Part shown: positions 8,849 to 18,500 of the stretch, piece by piece | How positions within the stretch are numbered: the first letter of the stretch is position 1 | Layout of the letters: every line of letters begins with the position of its first letter | From: Methylacidiphilum sp. Yel | Lineage (GTDB): Bacteria; Verrucomicrobiota; Verrucomicrobiia; Methylacidiphilales; Methylacidiphilaceae | Length of the DNA: 59,190 nt | Assembly: GCF_004421185.1 (NCBI RefSeq) | Contig: NZ_LXQB01000052.1 | Coordinates: 1-59,190, forward strand | Reading direction: 5' to 3' | Position numbers and translations under genes: made by a program | The notes under the pieces: generated by a model | What the model was told of the DNA's origin: nothing | Databases searched by the model: none | The model's input: only the letters and a program-made list of their open reading frames with translations

Positions 8849-9817
8849 TTAGATAATACCACCTGCAAATTTTTTCGCTTGCTCTGCAAGGGCAGTACTT
8901 AAATATCTTTCGCCTGTACTGGCTGCGATGGCTACAATCAATTTCCCTTTATTTTCTTTGCGCTTAGCAATTTCAATGGCGGCAAAAACAGTAGCTCCTG
9001 AAGAAATACCTGCTAAAATGCCTTCTTCGGAAGCCAGTCGTTGAGCCGTAGTGATTGCCTCTTGATCCGTTACTGTAAAGACTTCATCAATTATTTTAAG
9101 ATTCAGATTTTTAGGGACAAAACCTGCTCCTATCCCTTGAATTTTATGGGGACCAGGCTTTAGAGGTTCCCCTCTAAGAGTCTGAGAAATGACGGGGGAG
9201 GCAGCCGGTTCTACGGCAACAGAATAAAACGATGATTTTCTTTTCTTTATTACCTCACTCACTCCTGTAATCGTGCCTCCAGTTCCCACACCAGCAACAA
9301 AAATATCTACTTTTCCCTCTGTATCTTTCCAAATTTCTTCGGCAGTAGTCCTCCGATGGATTTCAGGGTTAGCGGGATTGTCAAATTGTTGAGGGATCCA
9401 ACTATTTTCTGTTTTCGATGCAATTTCCATTGCTTTCTCGACCGCCCCACGCATGCCTTGTTGAGCCGGAGTCAATACCAGACGAGCACCAAGAAGGGCT
9501 AGAAGAGTTCTTCGTTCTATACTCATGCTTTCAGGCATGGTTAAAATTAGAGGATAACCTTTAGCAGCCGCTACGAAGGCCAAGGCAATACCAGTGTTCC
9601 CAGAAGTCGGTTCAATGATCGTTGTCTTAGCATTTATTTTTCCTTCTCTTTCCGCCTGATCGATCATTGCTATCCCAATACGGTCTTTGACACTGCTCAA
9701 AGGGTTGAAAAATTCGCATTTAATAGCTACTTGCGCCTCCAATCCTTGGGTCATTTTATTTAACCGGACCAAAGGCGTCCTTCCTATTGTCTCAATGATA
9801 GAGGGAAAAATAAGCAT
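8849..9817 (-). CDS. cysK: cysteine synthase A (O-acetylserine sulfhydrylase)
   Basis: PLP enzyme making cysteine from O-acetylserine and sulfide. 322 residues. Visible features are [11 protein letters not shown] with the PLP lysine, [19 protein letters not shown] (substrate loop), GTGGTITG (phosphate loop), [11 protein letters not shown], and [12 protein letters not shown]. The C-terminus AKKFAGGII ends in Ile, as CysK proteins that dock with serine acetyltransferase (CysE) usually do. It is divergent from the phosphoesterase at 9928, sharing an AT-rich intergenic stretch of about 110 bases. Confidence 0.94.
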   Translation of the reverse strand: MLIFPSIIETIGRTPLVRLNKMTQGLEAQVAIKCEFFNPLSSVKDRIGIAMIDQAEREGKINAKTTIIEPTSGNTGIALAFVAAAKGYPLILTMPESMSIERRTLLALLGARLVLTPAQQGMRGAVEKAMEIASKTENSWIPQQFDNPANPEIHRRTTAEEIWKDTEGKVDIFVAGVGTGGTITGVSEVIKKRKSSFYSVAVEPAASPVISQTLRGEPLKPGPHKIQGIGAGFVPKNLNLKIIDEVFTVTDQEAITTAQRLASEEGILAGISSGATVFAAIEIAKRKENKGKLIVAIAASTGERYLSTALAEQAKKFAGGII

Positions 9818-9927
9818 AGAATATACTCTAGTAATAAAATAGACTATCTATAGTCAAGAATATTATTAGTCAAAAAGAAAAACTAAGCAACGGTTTCCTA
9901 TTTCGAGAAAATTTATTAGATTTGAAA

Positions 9928-10665
9928 ATGAAAATCGCTTTTTTAAGTGACATTCATGGGAATCTAGAGGCTTTGGAATCGGTTCTGGAAGAAATTGCCA
10001 AGATAAAAGTAGATAAAATAATATGTCTTGGGGATGTGGTAGGCTATGGGGCCGAACCTTCTCGATGCTTACGAAAGATAAGAGAACAGGCTGAGATCAT
10101 TCTCATGGGAAACCATGATTATTACTGTTCTTTGCCTCAAATCCCAGAAGCGATGACAAATCAACTGAATCCTATCGCTCTGAAAGCCATACATTTTACC
10201 CGGTCGATTTTGTCTAAAGAAGAAAAGCAATTTTTAGCTTCTCTTCCCTTGATTTGGCAAAATGAAGATCTTATGGCTGTCCATTCTAATTTTCGTTCTC
10301 CTACCAGCTGGCAATATGTTTTGTCCAATGAAGAAGCAGAAGAGAATTTTCGAGCGGCTTCATTCCGTATAGGATTTTTAGGACATACCCATATTGTAGC
10401 TCTCTTTGTACAAAATGATCATTCTGTTTTTCAGTTTCGATTCAAAAGGCTATTTCTAAAAGAAAATTTCCGATTTCTACTTAATGTTGGAAGTGTTGGA
10501 CAACCAAGAGATGGGGATCCAAGGGCCACTTTTGTCGTTTATCAAACTGAAAATTATGAGGCAACCCTCTACAGGGTTGCCTATGATATTGAAAAGTCTG
10601 CGTTAAAAATTAAAAATGCAAACCTACCCATCCAATTGGCCGAAAGACTCCGGTGGGGTGTTTGA
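9928..10665 (+). CDS. metallophosphoesterase family protein
   Basis: Calcineurin-like phosphoesterase of about 245 residues. The metal-binding motif set is complete: SDIHGN near the N-terminus, GDVVGYGAEP, MGNHD and GHTH, followed by NVGSVGQPRDGDPRATFVV, which is typical of the YfcE/MJ0936-like group. A TTG two codons upstream (9922) is also in frame, but the ATG at 9928 gives the usual MKIAFLSDIHGN start. Substrate unknown. Followed after about 40 bases by a glycosyltransferase in the same direction. Confidence 0.88.
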   Translation: MKIAFLSDIHGNLEALESVLEEIAKIKVDKIICLGDVVGYGAEPSRCLRKIREQAEIILMGNHDYYCSLPQIPEAMTNQLNPIALKAIHFTRSILSKEEKQFLASLPLIWQNEDLMAVHSNFRSPTSWQYVLSNEEAEENFRAASFRIGFLGHTHIVALFVQNDHSVFQFRFKRLFLKENFRFLLNVGSVGQPRDGDPRATFVVYQTENYEATLYRVAYDIEKSALKIKNANLPIQLAERLRWGV

Positions 10666-10707
10666 AAATTGATTTAGGTATTTAGCGATCCTCTTAGGAA
10701 CAAAGAA

Positions 10708-11664
10708 ATGAAGATTTTAATCATCAAATTAAGTTCCTTTGGAGATATTATTCAGTGTTTTCCAGTAGCCAGCGGGCTGTTAAAAAAGTTTCTTTCAGCA
10801 AAAATCGATTGGGTCACATATGATATTTATCGAGAGCTATTCGATTATCAACCTTCCATTTCTCGTGTCTTTACTATCCCACATTATTCTTCTTGTGGGA
10901 TGATAGAATCGATTGCTCAGATTATCAAGCTGATTAGGGCGCTTAAGAAAGAGCGTTATGACATGGTTCTCGATCTCCAGGGGCTTTTCCGAAGTGGTAT
11001 TATCTGTGGTTTTAGTGGAGCAAAAAGAAAGATAGGGCCATGGAATGGGAGGGAAGGCTCTCTTTTCTTTTATAAGGAGCGGATTATGCCTCCTCCTCCT
11101 CCAGCTCAAGAAAGATATTTAGAGTTTTTGCGATACTTAGGAATCCAACCCGATCCTTATGCTTTTCAGCTGCCCCTGCTTCCGTCAATTTTAGATATAA
11201 AAGACTATATAGTCATTCATCCTTACTCCCGGTGGCCCTCCAAAATTTGGCCTTGGAGGAACTATCAAGCCTTAACCCTACGGCTGCCTCAATTCCACTT
11301 TGTTTTTGTTGGGATCGGGCCATGGTTTCCTATCAATGAAGCTAATTGCACGGACCTTCGTGGAAAACTTCCTTTAGGAAAGCTAATAGCTCTATTAGGC
11401 AATGCCAAAGCTATGATAAGTGGGGATTCGGGACCAGCTCATCTTGCAGCTGCTTTAGGATGTCCGACCCTTGTGATGTTTGGCCCTACGGATGCAGCAG
11501 AATCTCGTCCGATAGGAAAAAAAGTCTTTGTGCTTCAAAGCGATGTTTCTTGTTCCCCATGTTGGCATGCAATTTGCTTAAACAAAGAGTCTCCCTTACA
11601 ATGTTTGTCAGGCATAACGGTAGAAGTAATTATAAAAAAATTAATGATTCTTTTGGAAAATTAA
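10708..11664 (+). CDS. glycosyltransferase family 9 (heptosyltransferase-like)
   Basis: ADP-heptose:LPS heptosyltransferase family enzyme of 318 residues, expected at the inner face of the cytoplasmic membrane in LPS core assembly. It opens with MKILIIKLSSFGDIIQCFPV (the family's KxSSLGDvIhtxP motif), then DLQGLFRSGI, and a C-terminal nucleotide-sugar domain with HPYSRWPSKIWP, SGDSGPAHLAAALGCPTLVM and FGPTDAAESRP. It ends with a CSPCWHAICLN cysteine cluster often seen in this family. Whether it is WaaC-, WaaF- or WaaQ-like cannot be decided here. Confidence 0.88.
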   Translation: MKILIIKLSSFGDIIQCFPVASGLLKKFLSAKIDWVTYDIYRELFDYQPSISRVFTIPHYSSCGMIESIAQIIKLIRALKKERYDMVLDLQGLFRSGIICGFSGAKRKIGPWNGREGSLFFYKERIMPPPPPAQERYLEFLRYLGIQPDPYAFQLPLLPSILDIKDYIVIHPYSRWPSKIWPWRNYQALTLRLPQFHFVFVGIGPWFPINEANCTDLRGKLPLGKLIALLGNAKAMISGDSGPAHLAAALGCPTLVMFGPTDAAESRPIGKKVFVLQSDVSCSPCWHAICLNKESPLQCLSGITVEVIIKKLMILLEN

Positions 11665-11747
11665 TAGCTTATAAAAAAATTGAATTTATTAAATTTATTT
11701 GACAAACGCGATAAATTTAAAATATTTCTTTGAAAAGGTGATTCTAT

Positions 11748-12524
11748 ATGAAACCCCAACCAATAGACCAAACTATAAAGAAAAATAAAGAATGGACCGA
11801 GGCAGTGGTTCTCGAGGAAATTAAAAGATGGCATGAAGCAGGTAAGCCTCTTTTTTCTCATTACATGAGGAAGCATTATCAGGAACTTCTTGCTGCTGCT
11901 GTTCGATATTTTGGCAATTGGGGGAAAGCGGTGGAAGCTGCTGGTCTATCTTATGATGAGATCCGTCGGTACAAAGCCTGGTCGAAAGAAAAGATTATCC
12001 AGTTGATTCAACAGCTTTATCGCCAAGGTACTGATCTTTCTTTTCGATCCATGATGCTGGGAGAATACGCGCCTATGGTTTATGCGGCTATCCGGCCCAA
12101 TTATTTTGGAAGTTGGAAAAATGCACTTCTAGCTGCTGGATTGGCACCTCAGGACATTTATAGATATAAATCTTGGAAAAACGAAAATATTCTTGAAGAA
12201 ATTAGAAGATTGTATAAAGAGGGTGCGGACTTAAGTTCCAAGCAAATGGAAAAGAATGCGAGTTCTTTAATTGCTATCGCCCGCAGGAGATTTGGCAGTT
12301 GGTCTTCGGCAATAGAACAGGCAGGCTTGGATTACGATAAGATTCGTAACCGAAAAAGGTGGTCAAAAGAGCAGATTATTCAAGGGATAAGGGCGTTAAA
12401 AGAAAAGGGAATTTCATTAACGAGTACGAAGGTTAGGGAGGTTGATCCTGCTCTTTTTGCAGCCGCTTGTAAAAAGAGGTTTTTTGGGAGTTGGAAAAAA
12501 GCGGTGGAAAACGCTTTAAGTTGA
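11748..12524 (+). CDS. four-repeat protein resembling homing-endonuclease-associated (HNH_repeat) modules
   Basis: A 258-residue protein built almost entirely of four tandem ~60-residue units (about 12-75, 76-139, 140-200, 201-258). Each runs W(S/K)xExI, then L-xx-G-x-xLS, a small hydrophobic helix, and the signature (Y/R)FG(S/N)W-xxA(L/I/V)-xAAGL followed by YxxIRrYK. This matches, as I recall it, the helix-turn-helix-like repeat found beside HNH homing endonucleases (Pfam PF18780, HNH_repeat). No nuclease domain (no HNH or GIY-YIG motif) is present, so DNA or RNA binding is the inferred role. A weak purine stretch (GAAAAGG) precedes the ATG. Neighbours do not explain its job. Confidence 0.75.
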   Translation: MKPQPIDQTIKKNKEWTEAVVLEEIKRWHEAGKPLFSHYMRKHYQELLAAAVRYFGNWGKAVEAAGLSYDEIRRYKAWSKEKIIQLIQQLYRQGTDLSFRSMMLGEYAPMVYAAIRPNYFGSWKNALLAAGLAPQDIYRYKSWKNENILEEIRRLYKEGADLSSKQMEKNASSLIAIARRRFGSWSSAIEQAGLDYDKIRNRKRWSKEQIIQGIRALKEKGISLTSTKVREVDPALFAAACKKRFFGSWKKAVENALS

Positions 12525-12598
12525 TTTTTCCCCCATTCCAAAGAAAAAAGGTTGACATCTTTGCAAGAGAAAGTCAAAAGTGACCAGATCTTGCAGAC

Positions 12599-13711
12599 GT
12601 GTTAAATCCGAATAAAAAAACTCTCTTGCCAAAGGCTTTATTAAGCTTTCTATTCTTCCTTTTTTCTTTTCACCTACTATTTTTTTGTTCTGCTGAAGTC
12701 TCTTCTCATCCCATAAAAACCCATATCAAAATTAGGGTTGCAACCAGAAATGACCCTCCATTTTCCATTCGAGGCATGGATGGGGAATGGGAAGGAATTG
12801 CGGCTGACTTATGGAAAAGGATCGCTGCTGATCTCAATATTCCCTATGAATTTATCGAAATGCCCGGTGACCAACAGGCTCTTGTTCGAAGCTTACTGGA
12901 TAAGAAAGTAGATGTGGTGGTAACCGGGATGGGAATCAACATTGAGCTTTTAAAAAAGCTTGCTTTTAGTTATCCCTTCCTTTCTTCTGGGTTGGGAGTT
13001 GCTTATAGGTCAAGTCCAATTAGTTCTCTACAAGCAGTATTTCGGTTTATGCTTAACCCAGAATTTGCCACTGTTGTCTGTGGGATGACATTTCTGACAT
13101 TGATTGCTGGATTTTTTGTTTGGATTTTTGAAAGAAAAAAGAACCCTCATTTTGGAGGCAGTTTTATTCATGGCATAGGGAATGCTTTTTGGTGGGCTGC
13201 TGTTACCATGACGACTATTGGTTATGGGGATAAAGTCCCCAAAACTGTTGGCGGTAGAACGGTAGCTATGATTTGGATGTTTGTTGGGGTGGTCCTATTG
13301 TCTTTTTTTACAGCGTGGATTACAGCAGGGGTGGCTTTAGAAAAAGTCAGTTTGGATATTGTTAAAGCTAAAGATCTCTCTCAAATTCGTATAGCTGCTG
13401 TAAAAAATTCAATGGGCAGCAGTTATTTAAGAAAAAGGCAAATTCGAGCGATCCTCTTTGATACCTTAAATGGTGCCCTGGAAGCTCTTAAAGAGAAAAA
13501 GGTGGATGCTGTTCTTTCCGAATTAGAACAGTTACGATATGTAATTCAAAAAGAATTTGGGGGAGAATTAGAGGTATCTGAAAAAACTTTTTTAAGAATT
13601 GATTATGCGTTTGCATTCCGACCTGGAGAAGAAATTCTTCAGCTAGTGGATACATGGATGGTCTCTCATCTCAATGAATTGAAAATATATGAGAACCATG
13701 AGAGATATTGA
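12599..13711 (+). CDS. GluR0-like ligand-gated potassium channel (prokaryotic ionotropic glutamate receptor)
   Basis: 370 residues with the layout of a bacterial ionotropic glutamate receptor. An N-terminal hydrophobic leader (about 11-31) is followed by the first lobe of a solute-binding domain (44-140, starting IRVATRNDPPFSI), TM1 (about 156-176), a pore helix with the K+ selectivity filter TTIGYGD at 205-211, TM2 (about 222-244), then the second lobe (260-360, with KNSMGSSYL and DAVLSELEQL). The start is a GTG. The ligand is probably an amino acid by analogy with GluR0, but no residue proves it. It stands alone in its orientation. Confidence 0.88.
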   Translation: MLNPNKKTLLPKALLSFLFFLFSFHLLFFCSAEVSSHPIKTHIKIRVATRNDPPFSIRGMDGEWEGIAADLWKRIAADLNIPYEFIEMPGDQQALVRSLLDKKVDVVVTGMGINIELLKKLAFSYPFLSSGLGVAYRSSPISSLQAVFRFMLNPEFATVVCGMTFLTLIAGFFVWIFERKKNPHFGGSFIHGIGNAFWWAAVTMTTIGYGDKVPKTVGGRTVAMIWMFVGVVLLSFFTAWITAGVALEKVSLDIVKAKDLSQIRIAAVKNSMGSSYLRKRQIRAILFDTLNGALEALKEKKVDAVLSELEQLRYVIQKEFGGELEVSEKTFLRIDYAFAFRPGEEILQLVDTWMVSHLNELKIYENHERY

Positions 13712-13780
13712 CTCTAGGAAAACTTTCCCTAAGACGTTGCTGGTTGGGTTTCTAGAAAAAGCTAATTTGGTTCAAGTTTT

Positions 13781-14107
13781 TTAAAACAATCGGACACAAG
13801 CCAGAACAACAACAAAAAAAAGCCCATTTAGGAGGAAACCAACGATGCAGGAAGGCCGAAACATCTCTTTTAATGAAAGACTAAGACCACCAAACAGGAT
13901 ACCAAAAAAATTAGCGACAAGGCCCAGAAAAGTAAAAAAACCAATCAATGCAGAGCTAAATTCTGTTTCACTCCCACTCGCTCTTAATATCAACTCGCTA
14001 AAACCAATTACTATCCAATACAACAAGGTTGCAATTGCTATGAGGAGGCTAATTCTTCTGCTCCAATGAGCCAAATGATCCAAAGACTTTTTTAATGCCT
14101 CTTCCAT
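13781..14107 (-). CDS. small hypothetical membrane protein
   Basis: 108 residues with a charged amphipathic N-terminus (EEALKKSLDHLAHWSRR) followed by three hydrophobic stretches at about 18-40, 52-75 and 85-106. No family is recognised. It lies between the convergent channel gene and the dehydrogenase, about 75 bases from each. Overlapping frames on the other strand are shorter and lack a membrane pattern. Confidence 0.55.
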   Translation of the reverse strand: MEEALKKSLDHLAHWSRRISLLIAIATLLYWIVIGFSELILRASGSETEFSSALIGFFTFLGLVANFFGILFGGLSLSLKEMFRPSCIVGFLLNGLFFVVVLACVRLF

Positions 14108-14184
14108 GCTTCAATAATGCAATAAAAATGGAAATTATTCAAGGGCAGAAAATATTAAAAAAACATTTAAGCACTTCTAATCGC

Positions 14185-15072
14185 TTAAAAGGGGCGATCT
14201 TCAGAGCAATCGAAAACTTCTGAAGAGATGGCGGAGAAATCAAGCTCAGCTTTCCCATGGTTCAATGCAGAGAGAAAGCGCCAGTACACCACGTCCAGAT
14301 AAGGTAATGGAACCCTATAGGACTGTACTAAATCTCTTGCTAGTGTTGCATCTTTAAATCCGAGTTGTAATGTGAAACCTGGTTCGCTAAAGGCTTTTTT
14401 AACGATAAGTTGGCCGTAATTTTCATAGAGGGGGGAACGAAACAATGCTTGATTGACAGCGGAAAGAAAATCTTGAGGGAGGATCTTAGCTTTTTGAGCC
14501 AAAGAGAAACTCTCGCTTAAGGCTTCAATAACGGTCATGATTAGAAAATTGCCTAAAATTTTTACAATATTCGCTTTGGCGGGTTCTTCTCCAAAATTAG
14601 AATAACCTCTTCCTAAGGCTTGGAAGATGGGGTGACATTTTCTCACGGCTTCTAGAGGTCCAGCAGTAATAATCCACAATTCTTTTCTTGCAGCTGCATC
14701 AGGACGTCCAAACACAGGGGCTGAAACAAGAATCTGCTTTTTGGCTGCATGCATCCTTTGAATTTCCTGAATGACTTTCGGACTAACCGTGCTCATAGAT
14801 AGATGAACACCTTCTTCGTGTAATCCATGGATGATCCCTTCGCTGCCAGCTGTGATTTCTAATAATGCCTCATCATTGGCAAGCATAGTAATGACAACAT
14901 CACTGCTTGTTGCCACTTCTTTAGGACATCCAAGAATTTTGGCACCGAAAGCTGCCAAAGGATCAGCTTTTTCTTTCGTACGGTTATAAATAAAGAGTTC
15001 TTTTCCAGAGGCCAAAAGGTTTTGGGCCATTGGATATCCCATCTTCCCAGTACCTATAAAACCAATTTTCAT
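14185..15072 (-). CDS. NAD(P)-dependent beta-hydroxyacid dehydrogenase family oxidoreductase
   Basis: 295-residue member of the 3-hydroxyisobutyrate / tartronate-semialdehyde / GLYR dehydrogenase family. It starts with the dinucleotide fold MKIGFIGTGKMGYPMAQNLL, then YNRTKEKA. The substrate loop normally reads DAPVSGG; here it is VSAPVFGRPDAA at about 118-129, like the glyoxylate-reductase/GLYR1 branch. The catalytic Lys lies in AKANIVKILGNFL at about 174-186. Possible substrates are succinic semialdehyde, glyoxylate or an imine; the sequence does not decide. Divergent from the RND cassette. Confidence 0.85.
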   Translation of the reverse strand: MKIGFIGTGKMGYPMAQNLLASGKELFIYNRTKEKADPLAAFGAKILGCPKEVATSSDVVITMLANDEALLEITAGSEGIIHGLHEEGVHLSMSTVSPKVIQEIQRMHAAKKQILVSAPVFGRPDAAARKELWIITAGPLEAVRKCHPIFQALGRGYSNFGEEPAKANIVKILGNFLIMTVIEALSESFSLAQKAKILPQDFLSAVNQALFRSPLYENYGQLIVKKAFSEPGFTLQLGFKDATLARDLVQSYRVPLPYLDVVYWRFLSALNHGKAELDFSAISSEVFDCSEDRPF

Positions 15073-15282
15073 TGAAAATTTTTATAGCAAGAAATTTGAA
15101 ACAAATTACAAAATCGTTTTTCATCTATTTATGATTCCATTGAGTATTTAACACAACCCCTTTGAAATGGTGGGGAGAAAAAATTTTGTTTTTTTGCAAC
15201 ATAATGGTATTGAAACTGCTATTGTCGAGAAGAAACTTATTTTTAGTTGAGGGGTTCTTTTTTTTAAGGGAAAAATAATATT

Positions 15283-18200
15283 ATGCTCTGGCTGGTCAAA
15301 GTTGCACTTAGAAAGCCCTATACAGTCGCTGTGATGGCAGCGCTCATATTTGTCATGGGACTATTGACTATTGAAACAACTCCAACGGATATTTTCCCCG
15401 ACATCGATATTCCCGTTGTGAACGTTGTCTGGTTTTATCAGGGTCTGACTCCAGAGGATATGACCAATTTCATTACTACCTTTAGCGAGTTCAATCTTTC
15501 CCAGTATGTGGATAATGTAGCCCGAATGGAGTCAAGAACCTATTATGGGCTTAATGTTATTCGCATGTATTTTCAACCAGGAGTCCCTATCGATCTGGCT
15601 GTTTCGGAAGCGGTATCGATCTGTCAGACTGTCATAAAAAGAATGCCCCTTGGAACTACCCCTCCTTATGTTTTGCGCTATTCTGCAGCGGAAGTCCCTG
15701 TTATACAGTTGGCTGTAAGTGGGAAAACAAAATCAAATGCTGATTTGTTCGATTATACTTGGTATATCTTTAGAAGAGAATTAGCTACGATTCGAGGAGC
15801 CACTTTCCCTCCACCCTGGGGGGGGACAGCGCGATTTATTCGTGTCGATGCTTATCCAGATCAGCTTTTAGCTAGAGGCATCACCGCTCAAGAGTTAATG
15901 GAAGTAATCAATAACCAAATTTTGGATTATGCTTCTGGAGATATCAAAATAGGAGATCGTGACTATTTAGTCTCTGTGAACAATGTTCCAACGAATGTTC
16001 AGGAGATGAACGACATTCCGATTAAAAAAGTCAATGGCCAAATCGTTTATATGCATGACCTAGGGTATGTCAGGGATGGAGGAGCAGTCCAATGGAATTT
16101 TGCTCGGTATAATGGGATTCCTGCTGTGATTATGCCTCTTTTGAAAAACGGTATGGCATCAACTTTGGAATTAGTCGCTAATCTTAGAAAACTGCTTCCG
16201 ATCGCTAAAGCTTCAGCTCCAGAAGGAATTGAAATCAAAGAATTAATGGACCAATCAGTCTTTGTCCGGGCTTCTGTAGAAGGGGTGGTTAAGGAAGGGT
16301 TGATTGCTGCAGGCCTTACAGGGATTATGATTTTAGTCTTTTTAGGGAGCTGGAGATCGACTTTAATCGTTTTAACTTCCATTCCTCTTTGTATTCTTGT
16401 GGCTCTTTTCATTCTTAGCCGCATGGGCAATACCATAAACATCATGACTCTTGGAGGGCTTGCTCTGGCTGTTGGAATTCTTGTGGATGATGCGACCGTG
16501 GAGGTGGAAAATATCCATAGAAATCACGGTATGGGAAAGCCTCTTGTTCAGGCAATTCTCGATGGTGCTCAGCAGATTGCTAATGCGGCTTTCGTTGCAA
16601 CGCTTTCTATTTGTATCGTATTTACTTCTGTAATTTTTTTAGAAGGGCCTCCAAAATATCTTTTTACTCCCATGGCCTTAGGAGTCGTCTTTTCGATGCT
16701 TTTCTCTTATTTTCTTTCAAGGACCCTCGTTCCTACGATGGCTAATATGCTTATTCGACAGGAAGAGATCATTGAGCATAAAAGGAAAATCGAAGGCAAA
16801 CCGCTCTCGCGTTTTATGCGGTTTCATCACTGGTTTATGGAACGCTTTGAAGAGTTCAGGGATAATTATGGAGAGCTTTTGAAATGGGCCCTGCATCATA
16901 AAGGAGCAGTGTTTTTACTCTTTGGTATCTTGGGTTTTGCTTCCTTTGTGGCTTTGCCTTTTGTAGGAGAGAATTTTTTCCCTCCTGTAGATGCTGGTAA
17001 GTTTAGGCTTCATGTTTTTACCCCGCCAGGAACAAGATTGGAAACAACAGCCAGAATTTTCAGTGAAATTGAAGAATACATAAAAAAGGAAATTGTTCCG
17101 GAGGAAGAAATCGATTCTATAGTGGATTTAGGAGGGCTTCCTTTTTGGTTTCCTGCAGGAATGGCTTTTGGTGATTATATCAATGAAGGGACATTTGACG
17201 GAGAGATTTTAGTATCGCTCAAAGAAGATCATCATTCCACATTTGCATACATGAAAAAGATAAGGGAGAAATTGCCAAGGAAGTTCCCTGGATGCGAGTT
17301 CTTCTTCCAACCACCAGATATGGTCAATCAGATTCTTAACTTTGGTTCAGCTGCTCCTATTGATATACAAGTTGTAGGAAAGGACCCGGATATTACGTCT
17401 CGATTTGCAAAAGAAATCCAAAAAAAAGTAAAAAAGATCAAAGGAGCTGCTGATGTTATTATTTATCAGAAAAAACAGCCCTATCTGCATTTAAAAATAG
17501 ATCGAATACGGGCTCTTGATTTTGGTTTGAATCAAAGGGAAATTGCTAACAACATTTTAAACCAGTTGAGTTCAAGCTATGTGGTGGCCCCTAATTATTG
17601 GGCAGATCCTAAAACCACCATCAACTATCCGGTTGTTGTTCAAACCCCCCAGCACCTGATTGACAGTCATAACTCTTTGCTCAATATTAATCTTCATCCG
17701 ATAAAGGAATATTATTCTGATCTCCTTGCTTCAAGAGAAGAGACTCAGCTATTGAGTAATGTGGTTTCGGTGGAGCATACCCAAAAGGCTGCCGTTGTCA
17801 GCCATTATAATGTCAAGCCTATTTACAATGTTTTTGTTAATGTGCAAGGAAGAGATCTGGGAGGGGTAGTCCACGACGTCCAAAAAGTTATCAATAGCGT
17901 CAAAAAGGAATTGCCTCCAGCCTATGAAATCCATATTCGTGGACAGGCTGAAAGCATGCAGAATGCCTTTGGTCGTCTTGGTCTTGGCATTGTTTTTGCC
18001 ATTCTGATGGTCTATTTTTTGTTAGTAGTCAATTTTCAAGGATGGGTGGATCCTTTCATCATTCTAATGGCCCTGCCGGCAGGATTTTGTGGTGTTATCT
18101 GGATGCTTTATCTTACTGGCACAACATTTAGTGTCCCCTCTCTTATGGGGATGATTATGACCGTTGGAGTTGCCACTTCCAATAGCATTTTGCTGATTAC

Positions 18201-18474
18201 TTTTGCCAATGAAGAAATGAGAAATGGAGCCGATGCTCTTACAGCTGCTTGGATGGCTGGAAGAATTCGGCTTAGGCCGGTTCTTATGACTGCTGGGGCG
18301 ATGATTCTTGGTATGCTCCCTATGTCCCTTGGACTTGGAGAGGGAGGAGAACAGAATGCTCCTCTTGGCAGAGCGGTTATTGGAGGGATGATTTTTGCTA
18401 CCATAGGAACTCTTTTCTTCGTTCCAGTTGTTTTCAGCATTATTCGTAGCAAGAAAACAAGACCTACGGAATAG
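15283..18474 (+). CDS. RND efflux transporter, inner-membrane permease
   Basis: 1063-residue AcrB/CzcA-type proton-driven exporter. N-terminal TM1 is followed by PTDIFPDIDIPVVNVVW, the first periplasmic porter domain to about 335, TMs 2-6 with the TM4 proton-relay pair Asp402-Asp403 in GILVDDATVEVEN, a second periplasmic domain, and a terminal TM bundle with VGVATSNSILLITFANEE and RLRPVLMTAGAMILGMLP. The substrate class is not obvious. It is closest in pattern to the hydrophobe/cation-type permeases often called AcrB/AcrD/AcrF. It precedes its adaptor by 26 bases; no outer-membrane TolC-type gene is in this cluster. Confidence 0.93.
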   Translation: MLWLVKVALRKPYTVAVMAALIFVMGLLTIETTPTDIFPDIDIPVVNVVWFYQGLTPEDMTNFITTFSEFNLSQYVDNVARMESRTYYGLNVIRMYFQPGVPIDLAVSEAVSICQTVIKRMPLGTTPPYVLRYSAAEVPVIQLAVSGKTKSNADLFDYTWYIFRRELATIRGATFPPPWGGTARFIRVDAYPDQLLARGITAQELMEVINNQILDYASGDIKIGDRDYLVSVNNVPTNVQEMNDIPIKKVNGQIVYMHDLGYVRDGGAVQWNFARYNGIPAVIMPLLKNGMASTLELVANLRKLLPIAKASAPEGIEIKELMDQSVFVRASVEGVVKEGLIAAGLTGIMILVFLGSWRSTLIVLTSIPLCILVALFILSRMGNTINIMTLGGLALAVGILVDDATVEVENIHRNHGMGKPLVQAILDGAQQIANAAFVATLSICIVFTSVIFLEGPPKYLFTPMALGVVFSMLFSYFLSRTLVPTMANMLIRQEEIIEHKRKIEGKPLSRFMRFHHWFMERFEEFRDNYGELLKWALHHKGAVFLLFGILGFASFVALPFVGENFFPPVDAGKFRLHVFTPPGTRLETTARIFSEIEEYIKKEIVPEEEIDSIVDLGGLPFWFPAGMAFGDYINEGTFDGEILVSLKEDHHSTFAYMKKIREKLPRKFPGCEFFFQPPDMVNQILNFGSAAPIDIQVVGKDPDITSRFAKEIQKKVKKIKGAADVIIYQKKQPYLHLKIDRIRALDFGLNQREIANNILNQLSSSYVVAPNYWADPKTTINYPVVVQTPQHLIDSHNSLLNINLHPIKEYYSDLLASREETQLLSNVVSVEHTQKAAVVSHYNVKPIYNVFVNVQGRDLGGVVHDVQKVINSVKKELPPAYEIHIRGQAESMQNAFGRLGLGIVFAILMVYFLLVVNFQGWVDPFIILMALPAGFCGVIWMLYLTGTTFSVPSLMGMIMTVGVATSNSILLITFANEEMRNGADALTAAWMAGRIRLRPVLMTAGAMILGMLPMSLGLGEGGEQNAPLGRAVIGGMIFATIGTLFFVPVVFSIIRSKKTRPTE

Positions 18475-18500
18475 ACAAAGCTTACAAATGAGTAGATTTT

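Noticed and set aside
12552-12580. TTGACA upstream of the channel gene as a sigma-70 promoter
   Set aside because: No acceptable -10 hexamer is found 16-18 bases downstream.
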